Origin: Schaalia georgiae DSM 6843
GTDB taxonomy: Bacteria; Actinomycetota; Actinomycetes; Actinomycetales; Actinomycetaceae
DNA length: 64,000 bases
NCBI RefSeq assembly: GCF_000429245.1
Contig: NZ_AUBM01000006.1
Span: forward strand, 193,051 to 257,050
Reading direction: 5' to 3'
Notes under the pieces: generated by a model
The model's database searches: none
What the model was told of the DNA's origin: nothing
Seen by the model: the letters and a program-made list of their open reading frames with translations, nothing else
Made by a program: the position numbers and the translations under genes
Shown here: positions 28,941-37,271 of the stretch, one piece after another
How the letters are laid out: each line of letters starts with the position of its first letter
Position numbering within the stretch: the stretch's first letter is position 1

Positions 28941-31271
28941 ATGTCCCACACACGTAGAGTGGTCGGTGCCGCCCTGGCTGGCCTCGCCACCCTAGGAATG
29001 GCAGGAACCGCCATGGCCGACCCCAACCCCGCGCCCTCCGCGAACCCGGCGTACTCGATACCCGCCGCCATCCCCGCCTCGGGAGTCGACAAGGTCGCCT
29101 CCTGGCAGGACATGAAGTTCGCCATGTTCATCCACTGGGGCATCTACTCCTCTTACGCCGGGTGGTACAAGGGCGAGAAGCAGGAAGTCGGCTACCCCGA
29201 GCAGATCAAAGCCTGGGGCCACCAGCAGACCTGGGACCAGCGGATCCCCCTGCAGGGGATCCCGCGCGACGAGTACCTGGCCACCGCCCAGACCTTCGAC
29301 GCCCCGGACTTCGACGCCATCGCGTGGTGCCAACAGGCCAAGGACACCGGCATGAAGATGCTGCTCATCACCTCCAAGCACCACGACGGCTTCGCCATGT
29401 GGGACACCGCCACGACCGACTACAACTTCACCAAGCAGTCCCCCTCCCACCGCGACCCCCTCCTGGAGCTGTCGCAGGCCTGCAAGCAGGTCGGCATCAA
29501 GTTCGGCCTCTACTTCTCGAACATCGACTGGGAGAAGCAGCCCGAGAACCCGTGGGCGAACGACAACACCCTCGACGAAGAGGGCTACATGGACTACATC
29601 CACGCCCAGCTCAAGGAGCTCCTGGGAGGCAAGTACGGGGAGGTCGCCGAGCTCTGGTACGACATGGGCAAGCCCAACCCCGCCCAATCGGACCAGCTGC
29701 GCGCCTGGGCCCACGAACTGCAGCCGGACATCATGATCAACTCGCGCGTCGGCAACGACAGGGCGGACTTCGAGGTCGGCTGGGACAACGAGATGCAAAC
29801 CGAGCAGACCCAGGGCCCCTGGGAGTCCGCCGTCTCCATCTTCCACAAGACCTGGGGCTACGCGAACTGGGACGACGCCGCGCCCACATACAAGGACACC
29901 GGGTACCCGGACTACTCCGAAGAGGAGTGGGACCATATCCGGCAGGTCGACAACACGACTGCCCTGCGCAAGGACCCGAAGGGCGTGGCCAAGAAGACCA
30001 CCGAGATCGTCGGCAATATGTTCTCCACAGTCGCCCTGGGGGGCCAGTTCCTATTCAACGTCGGCCCCAAGTTCGACGGCTCCTACGACCCATGGGACGC
30101 CTCCGTGCTGCGCGCCATCGGCGAGTGGAACGCCGCGCACCCCGGCGTCCTCACGAACTCACGCCCCGCGTACTTCCCCATCGAGGAGTGGGGCAAGACC
30201 ATGGTCGATGACTCCAACATCTACATGGGCGTCGAGAAGTGGGAGGAGGGCGCGGCCATCACCCTGAGGGGGGCCGGCGCCAACACCATCGAATCCGTCA
30301 CCCTGGACGGAACCGGCCAGGAGCTTCCCCACGAGGTCAAGGGCAACGACCTGGTCATCGCCCTGCCCGCCCGTCCCGACGACCACCTGCCAGTTATCAC
30401 GGTGAAGACCGCCGCGGCGCCCGTCTACGTGCCCGTGGGCCTGACCACCGTGGAGCAGGGTACGACCACCATCGCCGACGCGCGGCTGGAGAAGTTCAAG
30501 GCGCCCACCCCCAAGACGGGTGAGACCCAGGTCATCGCCTCGCTCACCTCCGGGGACAAGCGCGCCGAGGGGGTCTCCCTGGCCTTCGGGGCGACGGGCC
30601 TCACCGACGACTACGCGGCCTACAAGGTCACCGTCGGCGACCAGGAGATCCGCGGCCTGACCACCGCGGACCTGTCCAAAGGGGTCGGCCCCTTCACCCT
30701 CGAGGCGGGCCGCACCTACCGTGCGACCCTCTCCTACGACGACCCGTACTACCCGATGAAGGGATTCGGGAAGGACACGAAGGTCTCCTCGGTCACCGTC
30801 ACCGCGACCACCGTGAAGGCCCCCGCCTCGGTCACTGTTTCCCCCGCCTCGTCCGCTGCGGGCGGGACGGTGACGATCACGGGCAAGGACTTCAGGCCGG
30901 GCGGCTCCGTGGCCCTCACCCTGCACTCGGACCCCGTCGGCATCGGGACCGCCTCTGCGGGCTCTGACGGCGCGTTCACCGCCGAAGCCGCCGTCCCCGT
31001 CGGCACCGCCGGGGGCGACCACCAGGTCGTCGCCGTCGACTCCGGGACCGGGGAGTCGGCCAGCGCCCCCTTGGCCGTGGTGGTGCCGGTTCCCGATCCC
31101 TCCGGGCAGTCGTCCGACCAGTCGGGCGCCGCGTTCTCCGCTGACGGGGCCGCGCCCGGCGGCGGCCTCGCCCGCACGGGTTCCGGCGCGCTTCCGGTCA
31201 TCCTGGGCGCCGCCCTGGCCGCAGGGGCCGGAACCCTCCTGACGCGCCGCAGCCGCAGGGCGCACTCCTGA
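28941..31271 (+). CDS. secreted, sortase-anchored alpha-L-fucosidase (GH29)
   Basis: Hydrolyses terminal alpha-L-fucose from host or microbial glycans outside the cell. It has 776 residues. Order: signal peptide (1-26, AMA), GH29 TIM barrel (about 48-400) with M-F-I-H-W-G, the SKHHDGFAMWD catalytic-site block, and nucleophile Asp in A-E-L-W-Y-D-M-G. A beta domain (about 405-495), a non-catalytic domain (500-640) and an Ig-like repeat (about 645-720) follow. The sorting signal is LARTG, then a hydrophobic helix and RRSRRAHS. LAxTG is the motif of class E sortases of high-GC Gram-positives. The ATG has GGAG eight bases upstream. It stands alone, and regulation is not evident. Confidence 0.93.
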   Translation: MSHTRRVVGAALAGLATLGMAGTAMADPNPAPSANPAYSIPAAIPASGVDKVASWQDMKFAMFIHWGIYSSYAGWYKGEKQEVGYPEQIKAWGHQQTWDQRIPLQGIPRDEYLATAQTFDAPDFDAIAWCQQAKDTGMKMLLITSKHHDGFAMWDTATTDYNFTKQSPSHRDPLLELSQACKQVGIKFGLYFSNIDWEKQPENPWANDNTLDEEGYMDYIHAQLKELLGGKYGEVAELWYDMGKPNPAQSDQLRAWAHELQPDIMINSRVGNDRADFEVGWDNEMQTEQTQGPWESAVSIFHKTWGYANWDDAAPTYKDTGYPDYSEEEWDHIRQVDNTTALRKDPKGVAKKTTEIVGNMFSTVALGGQFLFNVGPKFDGSYDPWDASVLRAIGEWNAAHPGVLTNSRPAYFPIEEWGKTMVDDSNIYMGVEKWEEGAAITLRGAGANTIESVTLDGTGQELPHEVKGNDLVIALPARPDDHLPVITVKTAAAPVYVPVGLTTVEQGTTTIADARLEKFKAPTPKTGETQVIASLTSGDKRAEGVSLAFGATGLTDDYAAYKVTVGDQEIRGLTTADLSKGVGPFTLEAGRTYRATLSYDDPYYPMKGFGKDTKVSSVTVTATTVKAPASVTVSPASSAAGGTVTITGKDFRPGGSVALTLHSDPVGIGTASAGSDGAFTAEAAVPVGTAGGDHQVVAVDSGTGESASAPLAVVVPVPDPSGQSSDQSGAAFSADGAAPGGGLARTGSGALPVILGAALAAGAGTLLTRRSRRAHS

Positions 31272-31318
31272 CCCCAGTGCGCCCCGCCCCGGACGACGAC
31301 CCGTCATAGGATGGGCCC

Positions 31319-32494
31319 GTGCGCTGCGAACACTGGGAGTCGGGGGCGTGCCACTCGTGCGCGCTCATCGAAACGCCCTACCCGGACCAGCTGGCCGACA
31401 AGGCCCGCTCGGTGCGCGCCACCCTCGCGTCCGTTCCCGGCGCACCGGGCATCCGGTGGCTGCCCCCCGTCGCATCAGAGCCCAGGGGTTTCCGGACCTC
31501 GGCCAAACTCGTCGTCGGCGGCACCGCCCGGCGCCCCTCACTGGGCGCCCTGGGACCCGACCGCAGGGGCGTCGACCTGCCGGGTTGTCCCATCCAGCAC
31601 CCCGCGGTCAACCGCGCCTCCATCGGCCTCAAACGCTTCATCCGCGCACTCTCGCTGCCCCCCTACGACGTGCCCACCAGGCGCGGGGAGCTGAAGAACA
31701 TCCTCATCACCGTCGGCGCCGACGAGCGCCTCATGGTGCGCTTCGTCCTGCGCTCGCGCGACCGCGTGGCCGACATCCGGCGCGCCCTGCCCCACCTGCG
31801 GCAGTTGATCCCCTCCGTCCACGTCGTCACTGCGAACATCCACCCCGCGCACGAGGCGCGCGTCGAAGGGCCCGAGGAGATCGTCCTCACGCGCAGGCGC
31901 GCCCTGCCCCTGGACGCGGGCGGACTCCGCCTGGAGCTGGGGCCGCGCTCGTTCACGCAGACCAACGCCGCAGTCGCCGGACGCCTCTACCGCCAAGCCG
32001 CGCAGTGGGCCGTGCTGCCCCTGCCCGGCGGCGCCGCCCCCTCTTCCCTGTGGGACCTGTACTGCGGCGTCGGGGGCTTCGCCCTGCACGCCTCTCACGC
32101 GGGCGTGCCAGCCGTGACGGGCGTCGAAGTGTCCGAGGCCGCCATCGCCTCGGCGATCAGCCGCGCCAGGGAACTCGGACTCACGCGCGACCGGGCGCGC
32201 TTCATCGCCGACGACGCCACCGCTTGGGCGCGCGCGCAGTCGGCCTCCGGGGCGCCCGACGTGGTCGTCGTCAACCCCCCGAGGCGGGGCATCGGCCCGG
32301 AACTGGCCGCCTTCTTGAACGAGTGCGGCGCGCCCCGCGTCATCTACTCCTCGTGCAACCCCACCACCCTCGCCAAAGACCTGGCGGCCATGCCCTCCTT
32401 GCGCGCGACCCACGGCCGCGTCTTCGACATGTTCCCCCACACGGCGCACGTTGAGGTCGCCGTGCTGCTCGAGCGGACTGGCGGCGGCCGGTGA
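31319..32494 (+). CDS. rlmC: 23S rRNA (uracil-5-)-methyltransferase, RlmC/TrmA family
   Basis: An S-adenosylmethionine-dependent methylase that makes 5-methyluridine, by analogy at position 747 of 23S rRNA. It has 391 residues. N-terminal cysteines C-x7-C-x2-C (Cys3, Cys11, Cys14) plus a later PGC are placed as iron-sulphur ligands. The SAM motif D-L-Y-C-G-V-G-G-F is near 246, NPPRRG near 320, and the catalytic nucleophile is in YSSCNPTTLAKD. TrmA/RlmD relatives cannot be fully excluded, but the short N-terminal cluster and absence of a TRAM domain favour RlmC. The start is GTG 31319, with TAGGAT (31307-31312) six bases upstream, so it is likely leaderless. Confidence 0.9.
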   Translation: MRCEHWESGACHSCALIETPYPDQLADKARSVRATLASVPGAPGIRWLPPVASEPRGFRTSAKLVVGGTARRPSLGALGPDRRGVDLPGCPIQHPAVNRASIGLKRFIRALSLPPYDVPTRRGELKNILITVGADERLMVRFVLRSRDRVADIRRALPHLRQLIPSVHVVTANIHPAHEARVEGPEEIVLTRRRALPLDAGGLRLELGPRSFTQTNAAVAGRLYRQAAQWAVLPLPGGAAPSSLWDLYCGVGGFALHASHAGVPAVTGVEVSEAAIASAISRARELGLTRDRARFIADDATAWARAQSASGAPDVVVVNPPRRGIGPELAAFLNECGAPRVIYSSCNPTTLAKDLAAMPSLRATHGRVFDMFPHTAHVEVAVLLERTGGGR

Positions 32495-32630
32495 GGGCGA
32501 TCGGCACAACTAGGCCGTGTTGTCTGATTCCGGTTCCTTGTGCGCGTGGTTGTGGGAAGGGACTGCGCGTGCGGCTCGTTGTCGGCTTTTTGCGCGGCTT
32601 CGTGCACCGCAGCGGGATCCGCCCGCTGCT

Positions 32631-32750
32631 GCGCCACTTAGCGTTCCGTTGCACCACTTAGCGCGCCACTGCACCACTTGGGCCCGAGTGGGTCCTGGTC
32701 CTCCCGGCGTGTCGGGGCCTAAGTGGTGCAGGCAGTGTCTAAGTGGTGCA
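32631..32750. repeat. 20-bp-phased compound inverted repeat
   Basis: Five copies of a 10-12 base unit on an exact 20-bp grid: GCGCCACTTA (32631), GCACCACTTA (32651) and GCACCACTTG (32671) forward, then AAGTGGTGCA (32721) and AAGTGGTGCA (32741) inverted. The inner arms GCACCACTTgGGCCC and GGGGCCTAAGTGGTGC pair over about 15 bases. The whole could fold into one long hairpin. It fills the gap of 371 bases between rlmC and the VOC gene. The rest of that gap shows only a -10-like TAGACT at 32818-32823. Confidence 0.85.
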
Positions 32751-32865
32751 GGTGCGGGCAACCCGCCCGACAGCCGCAGGCCGACAGGCGCTCGGCAACC
32801 GGAACGGACAGCACCCCTAGACTATTGCACGTCAGCCAGAACCCCGACCCGGAAGGCCCATCACC

Positions 32866-33249
32866 ATGAGGATCGAACACGTCGCGATGTATGTGAACGA
32901 CCTCGAGGCCGCCCGCGACTTCTTCGTGCGCTACCTCGGCGGCCGCTCCAACGACGGCTACCACAACACGACCACGGGTTTCCGCTCGTACTTCATCAGT
33001 TTCGACGACGGGCCGCGGTTGGAGGTCATGACGAGGCCGCAGATGGCCGACGACCACAAAGACCCCAATCGCACGGGCTACGCCCACATCGCGTTCTCCG
33101 TCGGGAGCGCGGAAGCGGTCGACGAACTGACCGACACGCTGAAGGCCGCGGGACACGAGGTCGTCAGCGGCCCCAGGACCACCGGTGACGGCTACTACGA
33201 GAGCTGCGTCGTGGCCATCGAGGGCAATCAGATCGAGATCACGGTCTGA
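32866..33249 (+). CDS. VOC (glyoxalase/bleomycin-resistance) superfamily protein
   Basis: A 127-residue single-domain protein made of two beta-alpha-beta-beta-beta modules that usually form a metal-binding dimer. Seen: M-R-I-E-H-V-A at the N-terminus (His5, metal ligand in the family), E-V-M near 64, H-I-A-F near 85 and C-terminal E-G-N-Q-I-E-I (Glu ligand). The pattern is close to lactoylglutathione lyase-like proteins. Actinobacteria mostly lack glutathione, so another small substrate or a resistance role is more likely. The start has GGAAGG upstream, and a -10-like TAGACT lies at 32818. It stands alone. Confidence 0.85.
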   Translation: MRIEHVAMYVNDLEAARDFFVRYLGGRSNDGYHNTTTGFRSYFISFDDGPRLEVMTRPQMADDHKDPNRTGYAHIAFSVGSAEAVDELTDTLKAAGHEVVSGPRTTGDGYYESCVVAIEGNQIEITV

Positions 33250-33408
33250 CGCCGCCCCCGCCCTGCCCCAGCACCACAGCGTTCTTGCCGGGCGCGGCAC
33301 CCGGACCGCCGAGGAAGGGCCACCCGGGACACTGGGTGCGGGTGTCCGGAACAGGGGGTGGACTCCGTGGGCGCGCCCGATAAAATGGGCGGGACCGTTA
33401 GGAGAATT

Positions 33409-33864
33409 ATGTCAGTCGAGCTACTCACCACCCCCACACCCGAACTCGTCGAAGCCATGGGGCGCCTGCTCCCCCAGCTCTCGCGCAGCGCCTCCCCCCT
33501 CGGCGCCGACGACGTGGAGCGCCTGCTCTCCCAGGGGGGCGTCCACCTCTTCGTGTTCCGCCCCGACTCGGCCGACGCCTCGGGCGCGCGCCCGATCCTG
33601 GGCATGCTCTCCCTGGCGGTCTTCGAGATCCCCACGGGCGTGCGCGCCTGGATCGAGGATGTCGTGGTGGACTCCGGCGCGCGCGGCCACGGCGCGGGCC
33701 TGGCACTGGTCGAGGCCGCCCTAGAGCACGCCAAGGGCATCGGGGCGCGCACCGTCGACCTCACGTCGCGCCCCTCCCGCGAGGCCGCGAACCGCCTCTA
33801 CCGGCGCGCCGGTTTCGTCCAGCGCGAGACCAACGTCTACCGGGTGGCGCTGGACGGACAGTGA
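33409..33864 (+). CDS. GNAT-family N-acetyltransferase
   Basis: A 151-residue acetyl-CoA-dependent acetyltransferase. Motif A reads V-V-D-S-G-A-R-G-H-G-A-G-L-A-L (about 85-99), with the R-x-x-G-x-G pyrophosphate-binding loop (R-G-H-G-A-G). Motif B is R-L-Y-R-R-A-G-F near 131. The ATG at 33409 follows AGGAG with 5-base spacing, whereas the in-frame ATG at 33358 has none. The acceptor substrate is unknown. Its stop is one base from the stop of the convergent aldo/keto reductase. Confidence 0.88.
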   Translation: MSVELLTTPTPELVEAMGRLLPQLSRSASPLGADDVERLLSQGGVHLFVFRPDSADASGARPILGMLSLAVFEIPTGVRAWIEDVVVDSGARGHGAGLALVEAALEHAKGIGARTVDLTSRPSREAANRLYRRAGFVQRETNVYRVALDGQ

Positions 33865-33865
33865 C

Positions 33866-34711
33866 TCAGAACTCCTCGTAGTGGGCCGGGTCCTGGCCCG
33901 CCTGGCGCCCGTCCAAGCGCCCGAGGGCCGAGATCCTCCCCATCTGCTCCTCGGTGAGGGAGAAGCCGAAGACATCGAGGTTCGAGGCCTGGCGGGACGG
34001 AGTCGCCGACTTGGGCAGGGGGATGGTGCCCAGCTGGTAGTGCCACCGCAGGATGAGGCGCGCGGGGCTGACCCCCGCCTCGTCGGCCAGGGCGGTGATC
34101 GCCGGATCCTCGACGGCCTTGAGTTTGCGGGCCAGGGGGCTCCAGCTCTGCGTGCGCACGCCGACCGAGGCGTGGTAGGCCAGGGCGTCGGCCTGCGGGA
34201 AGTAGGGGTGCAGCTCGATCTGGTTGACGCTGGGCAGCACGCCGACCTCGTCGCGCACGCGCTCGATGTGCTCGGGCAGGAAGTTGCACACGCCGACCGA
34301 GCGGATCAACCCCCTCGCGCGCAAGTCGACGAGGGCGCCGAACGCCTCCACGTACAGGCCCCGCCCGGGGTTCGGCCAATGGATGAGGTACATGTCCCAG
34401 TAGTCCAGGCCAGCCCGCAGCAGCGACTCCTCCACCGTCGCGACCGCCCGGTCGTAGTGCTGGCAGCGGCCCGGCAGCTTCGACACGAGGCGCAACTCCC
34501 CCCGGGCCACGCCGCAGCGGCGCACCGCCTCGCCGAGGATTCCCTCGTTCTCGTAGTTGAAGGCGCTGTCGAGCAAGCGGTAGCCGTTGCGCACCGCGCT
34601 CACCAGGGCGTCCACTCCCCCGCTCCCGCGCAGGCCGTAGGTCCCGAACCCGACTGCGGGAAGGTCGGAACCGTCATTGAGGACGTAAGAGGGCACTTTC
34701 AACTCGCTCAT
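33866..34711 (-). CDS. aldo/keto reductase
   Basis: A 281-residue NADPH-dependent TIM-barrel oxidoreductase. The catalytic tetrad is in place: Asp48, Tyr53, Lys78, His111. The NADP-binding end has I-P-L-P-K-S-A-T and S-N-L-D-V-F-G-F. It resembles 2,5-diketo-D-gluconate reductase-type AKRs. The physiological carbonyl is unknown. The ATG at 34711 has TATGCT (34723-34718) six bases upstream and no SD, so it is probably leaderless. It is convergent with the GNAT gene. A second AKR of the same type is at 44866. Confidence 0.92.
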   Translation of the reverse strand: MSELKVPSYVLNDGSDLPAVGFGTYGLRGSGGVDALVSAVRNGYRLLDSAFNYENEGILGEAVRRCGVARGELRLVSKLPGRCQHYDRAVATVEESLLRAGLDYWDMYLIHWPNPGRGLYVEAFGALVDLRARGLIRSVGVCNFLPEHIERVRDEVGVLPSVNQIELHPYFPQADALAYHASVGVRTQSWSPLARKLKAVEDPAITALADEAGVSPARLILRWHYQLGTIPLPKSATPSRQASNLDVFGFSLTEEQMGRISALGRLDGRQAGQDPAHYEEF

Positions 34712-34836
34712 CCGTCAAGCATATGCCACCACGCTCCGGCATACGGGGCGGGCGCATCGGGCCGATTCCGCGCCGGTGGGCCCGGGCCGCGGGCCACGCG
34801 CATGCCGTCGCGCCGCGCCGGTCCTACCATTGGGAC

Positions 34837-36132
34837 ATGGCCACACTCGAACTCGATGACGTCCACGCGAACGCAGTCGACTACCAGCACTTCCTCCTCG
34901 ACTCCCCCAGCCCCTACCACGCCGCCGACCTGGTCGCCCAGCGCCTCCTCGACGCGGGTTTCGCCCTCCAGGACAAGCGTGAGGCGTGGGACGCCTCCCC
35001 CGGCGGGCACGTCATGGTGCGCGGGGGCGCCGTCACCGCCTGGCTGGTCCCGCCGCGCGTCGGCGACTCAGCCGGGTTCCGCGTCGTCGGCGCCCACACG
35101 GACTCCCCGGCCCTGTCGGTCAAGCCCTCCGTCCAATCGACCACCCCCGACGGGTGGGGGCTGGTCGACGTCGAGACCTACGGCGGAATGATGTGGAACT
35201 CGTGGCTGGACCGCGAACTCACCATCGCGGGACGCCTCATCACCACCTCCGGGCAGGCCGTGCTGGCACGCACCGGCCCCATCGCGCGCATCCCCCAGCT
35301 GGCGATCCACCTGGACCGCTCCGTCAACGACTCCCTGTCCCTGGACCCCCAGCGCCACCTCCATCCCGTGTGGACCGTGGACTCCCCGACGGGCCTGCTC
35401 GACCACGTCGCCCGCGCGTCGGGCCTGTCGGGTGAGGATGAGGTCGCCTCCTACGACCTCATCCTCACCCCCTCCCAGGGGCCCGGTTTCTTCGGCGAGG
35501 ACGGGCAGTTCATCGCCGCTTCCCGCCAGGACAACCTCTCGTCGGTCCACCCCGCCCTGGTCGCCATGGAGCGCCTGGCCGGGGCGGCGCCCGAGGCGGG
35601 GGACATCGTGGTCCTCGCCTGCTTCGACCACGAGGAGGTCGGCTCCCAGACGCGCACGGGCGCGGGCGGGCCGATCCTGGAGACGGTCCTGCGCCGCACC
35701 GCCCAGGCACTGGGGCGCACCCCCGACGGGCACGAGCGGATGCTCGCGTCCTCCTCGTGCGTGAGCGCCGACGCGGCGCACTCCGTGCACCCCAACTACG
35801 CCGACCGCCACGACCCCCAGACCCGCCCGGTCATGGGGCGCGGGCCCGTGCTCAAGATCAACTCGAAGCAGCGCTACGCGACCGACGCCGAGGGCGCGGC
35901 ACTGTGGGCGCGCGCGTGCGCGGCCGCGGGCGTGGCCTCCCAGGATTTCGTGTCGAACAACGCGATGCCCTGCGGGACCACGATCGGCCCCATCACGGCC
36001 GCGCGCCTGGGCATCCTCACCGTCGATGTGGGCGTGCCCCTGCTGTCCATGCACTCCGCCCGGGAGATGAGCCACATCGGCGACATCCACGCCCTGTCGC
36101 GCGCACTGGAGGCGTACTGGCGCGGCGCCTAG
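34837..36132 (+). CDS. M18 family aminopeptidase (aspartyl aminopeptidase-like)
   Basis: A cytosolic di-zinc metallopeptidase that removes N-terminal residues, often acidic ones. It has 431 residues, full length. Zinc-site motifs: H-T-D-S near 88, the catalytic/ligand pair in FDHEEVGS near 265, and the final His in S-M-H-S-A-R-E-M near 407. R-Q-D-N-L-S-S (about 229-235) is the family's Asp ligand region. The ATG at 34837 has TACCAT (34825-34830) six bases upstream, so it is probably leaderless. An open frame from 34723 lacks homology. A strong hairpin follows the stop. Confidence 0.94.
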   Translation: MATLELDDVHANAVDYQHFLLDSPSPYHAADLVAQRLLDAGFALQDKREAWDASPGGHVMVRGGAVTAWLVPPRVGDSAGFRVVGAHTDSPALSVKPSVQSTTPDGWGLVDVETYGGMMWNSWLDRELTIAGRLITTSGQAVLARTGPIARIPQLAIHLDRSVNDSLSLDPQRHLHPVWTVDSPTGLLDHVARASGLSGEDEVASYDLILTPSQGPGFFGEDGQFIAASRQDNLSSVHPALVAMERLAGAAPEAGDIVVLACFDHEEVGSQTRTGAGGPILETVLRRTAQALGRTPDGHERMLASSSCVSADAAHSVHPNYADRHDPQTRPVMGRGPVLKINSKQRYATDAEGAALWARACAAAGVASQDFVSNNAMPCGTTIGPITAARLGILTVDVGVPLLSMHSAREMSHIGDIHALSRALEAYWRGA

Positions 36133-36173
36133 CCAGGCGGGCGCGAGTGGCGCAGCGCCCTCGTCCCACGCGC

Positions 36174-36209
36174 GGCCCCCGCTCCCCGTTCTCACGGGCA
36201 GCGGGGGCC
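36174..36209. terminator. bidirectional terminator between M18 peptidase and ohr
   Basis: GGCCCCCGCT-c-CCCGT (36174-36189) pairs with ACGGG-c-AGCGGGGGCC (36194-36209) around a TCTC loop, with one mismatch. It lies between two convergent stop codons (36132 and 36251). Confidence 0.75.
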
Positions 36210-36250
36210 TGGCTGTGCGGGCCCACCGGATCGGAGCGGGCCGCAGGGGG

Positions 36251-36682
36251 TCAGAGGGCAGCGACCGCCTTGACCTCGACGGGGACGTTCCCGCGCGTCG
36301 CCTTGGAGTAGGGGCACAGCTCATGCGCTTTGTCAGCGAGGGCCTGGACCCGCGCGGTGTCCGCGCCGGGGACGAAGACCTCGATGACGGCGGTCAGCGC
36401 GAAGGAGCTGCCCTCGGGGCCGATACCGATGGTTGTGCGCACCACGGAGTCGGAGATGTCGAGGCCGAACTCCTTGGCGACCAGGCCCATCGCCCCCTGG
36501 AAGCAGGCGCCGTAGCCCATGGCGAACAGCTGCTCGGGGTTGGCGCCACCGCCCGGGCCGCCGAGTTCCACGGGGGCGCGCAGGTCGAGTGCGAGCTCCG
36601 GGTCGGCGGTGGTGGCGCGCCCGGCGCGGCCGCCGGTCGATTGCGCGGTGACGGAGTAGGCGATTCTCGTTGGTGTGTTCAT
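36251..36682 (-). CDS. ohr: organic hydroperoxide resistance protein (Ohr/OsmC family)
   Basis: A 143-residue thiol peroxidase that reduces organic and fatty-acid hydroperoxides. The two redox cysteines are Cys60 (G-Y-G-A-C-F-Q-G-A) and Cys123 (C-P-Y-S-K-A-T-R-G-N). Arg19 and Glu50 that activate the peroxidatic thiol are also present, which marks the Ohr rather than the OsmC branch. The ATG (36682) has a -10-like TGAGAT (36694-36689) six bases upstream, so it is probably leaderless. A 16-bp palindrome between -10 and -35 is an obvious repressor site, presumably for an OhrR/MarR protein encoded elsewhere. Confidence 0.94.
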   Translation of the reverse strand: MNTPTRIAYSVTAQSTGGRAGRATTADPELALDLRAPVELGGPGGGANPEQLFAMGYGACFQGAMGLVAKEFGLDISDSVVRTTIGIGPEGSSFALTAVIEVFVPGADTARVQALADKAHELCPYSKATRGNVPVEVKAVAAL

Positions 36683-36688
36683 GCGCCC

Positions 36689-36717
36689 ATCTCACCACTG
36701 GGACTCAAGTCCCACAA
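36689..36717 (-). promoter_or_regulatory. ohr promoter (predicted)
   Basis: TTGTGG (36717-36712), a 17-base spacer, TGAGAT (36694-36689), then six bases to the ATG at 36682. The spacer contains the palindrome at 36699-36714. Confidence 0.55.
36699..36714. promoter_or_regulatory. 16-bp palindromic operator of ohr
   Basis: TGGGACT-CA-AGTCCCA is a perfect inverted repeat with a 2-base centre. It lies in the spacer of the predicted ohr promoter and overlaps its -35 edge. The loop is too short for an RNA hairpin, so a dimeric DNA-binding protein such as OhrR is the best explanation. Confidence 0.7.
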
Positions 36718-36732
36718 GAGGGCGCCCGCGTC

Positions 36733-37263
36733 TCACACAGGTTCCGTGAGGAATGTCGCATTCGGCTCGCCGGACAGGGCCCGGGCGATCGTCCGCGTGA
36801 AACGCGCGTTCATCTCAGGCAGGCTGTCCGCGCGCACGAAGCGCGCCTCCGTGTTCTCCCCGTCGGCGGGCTCCGGGCTCCCCTCCGCCCACTCGCACGC
36901 GAAGGCGACATCCAGGTAGGTCGTGACATCGCCGTTGCCGTGGGTCACCGGACCGACGACCTCCACGGAGAGCAAGCGGGTGGGACGGGCGACGACCGCG
37001 GTCTCCTCCAGGACCTCGCGGGCGGCTGCCACGGCTGGTTCCTCGCCGGGGTCGACAATGCCGGTGACGGGCGTCCACGCGCCGTTGTCCGCGCGGCGCA
37101 CACACAGCACCTCCACCTCGGAGGGATCCAGGCGGACCGCGGACCAACCCGGTGCCGGGGAGCCCTCCGTACGGCGCAGGACGACCGCGGTCGTGCCCGG
37201 CATCCACAGTGGCGCGTGGCCGACGTGGCGGCGCAGTTCGAGGACGAATTCGGGTGTTGCCAT
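36733..37263 (-). CDS. NUDIX hydrolase
   Basis: A 176-residue pyrophosphohydrolase. The Nudix box runs G-I-V-D-P-G-E-E-P-x5-R-E-V-L-E-E-T (about 92-109), with the R-E-x-x-E-E metal site intact. W-T-P-V-T-G before it is a common lead-in. The substrate (nucleoside diphosphate derivative, NADH, sugar nucleotide) cannot be told. The ATG at 37263 has GAGG six bases upstream. It follows the AspT-type transporter by eight bases and is co-transcribed with it. The 50-base gap after its stop carries the ohr promoter and operator. Confidence 0.9.
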   Translation of the reverse strand: MATPEFVLELRRHVGHAPLWMPGTTAVVLRRTEGSPAPGWSAVRLDPSEVEVLCVRRADNGAWTPVTGIVDPGEEPAVAAAREVLEETAVVARPTRLLSVEVVGPVTHGNGDVTTYLDVAFACEWAEGSPEPADGENTEARFVRADSLPEMNARFTRTIARALSGEPNATFLTEPV

Positions 37264-37271
37264 TGGGAGCC

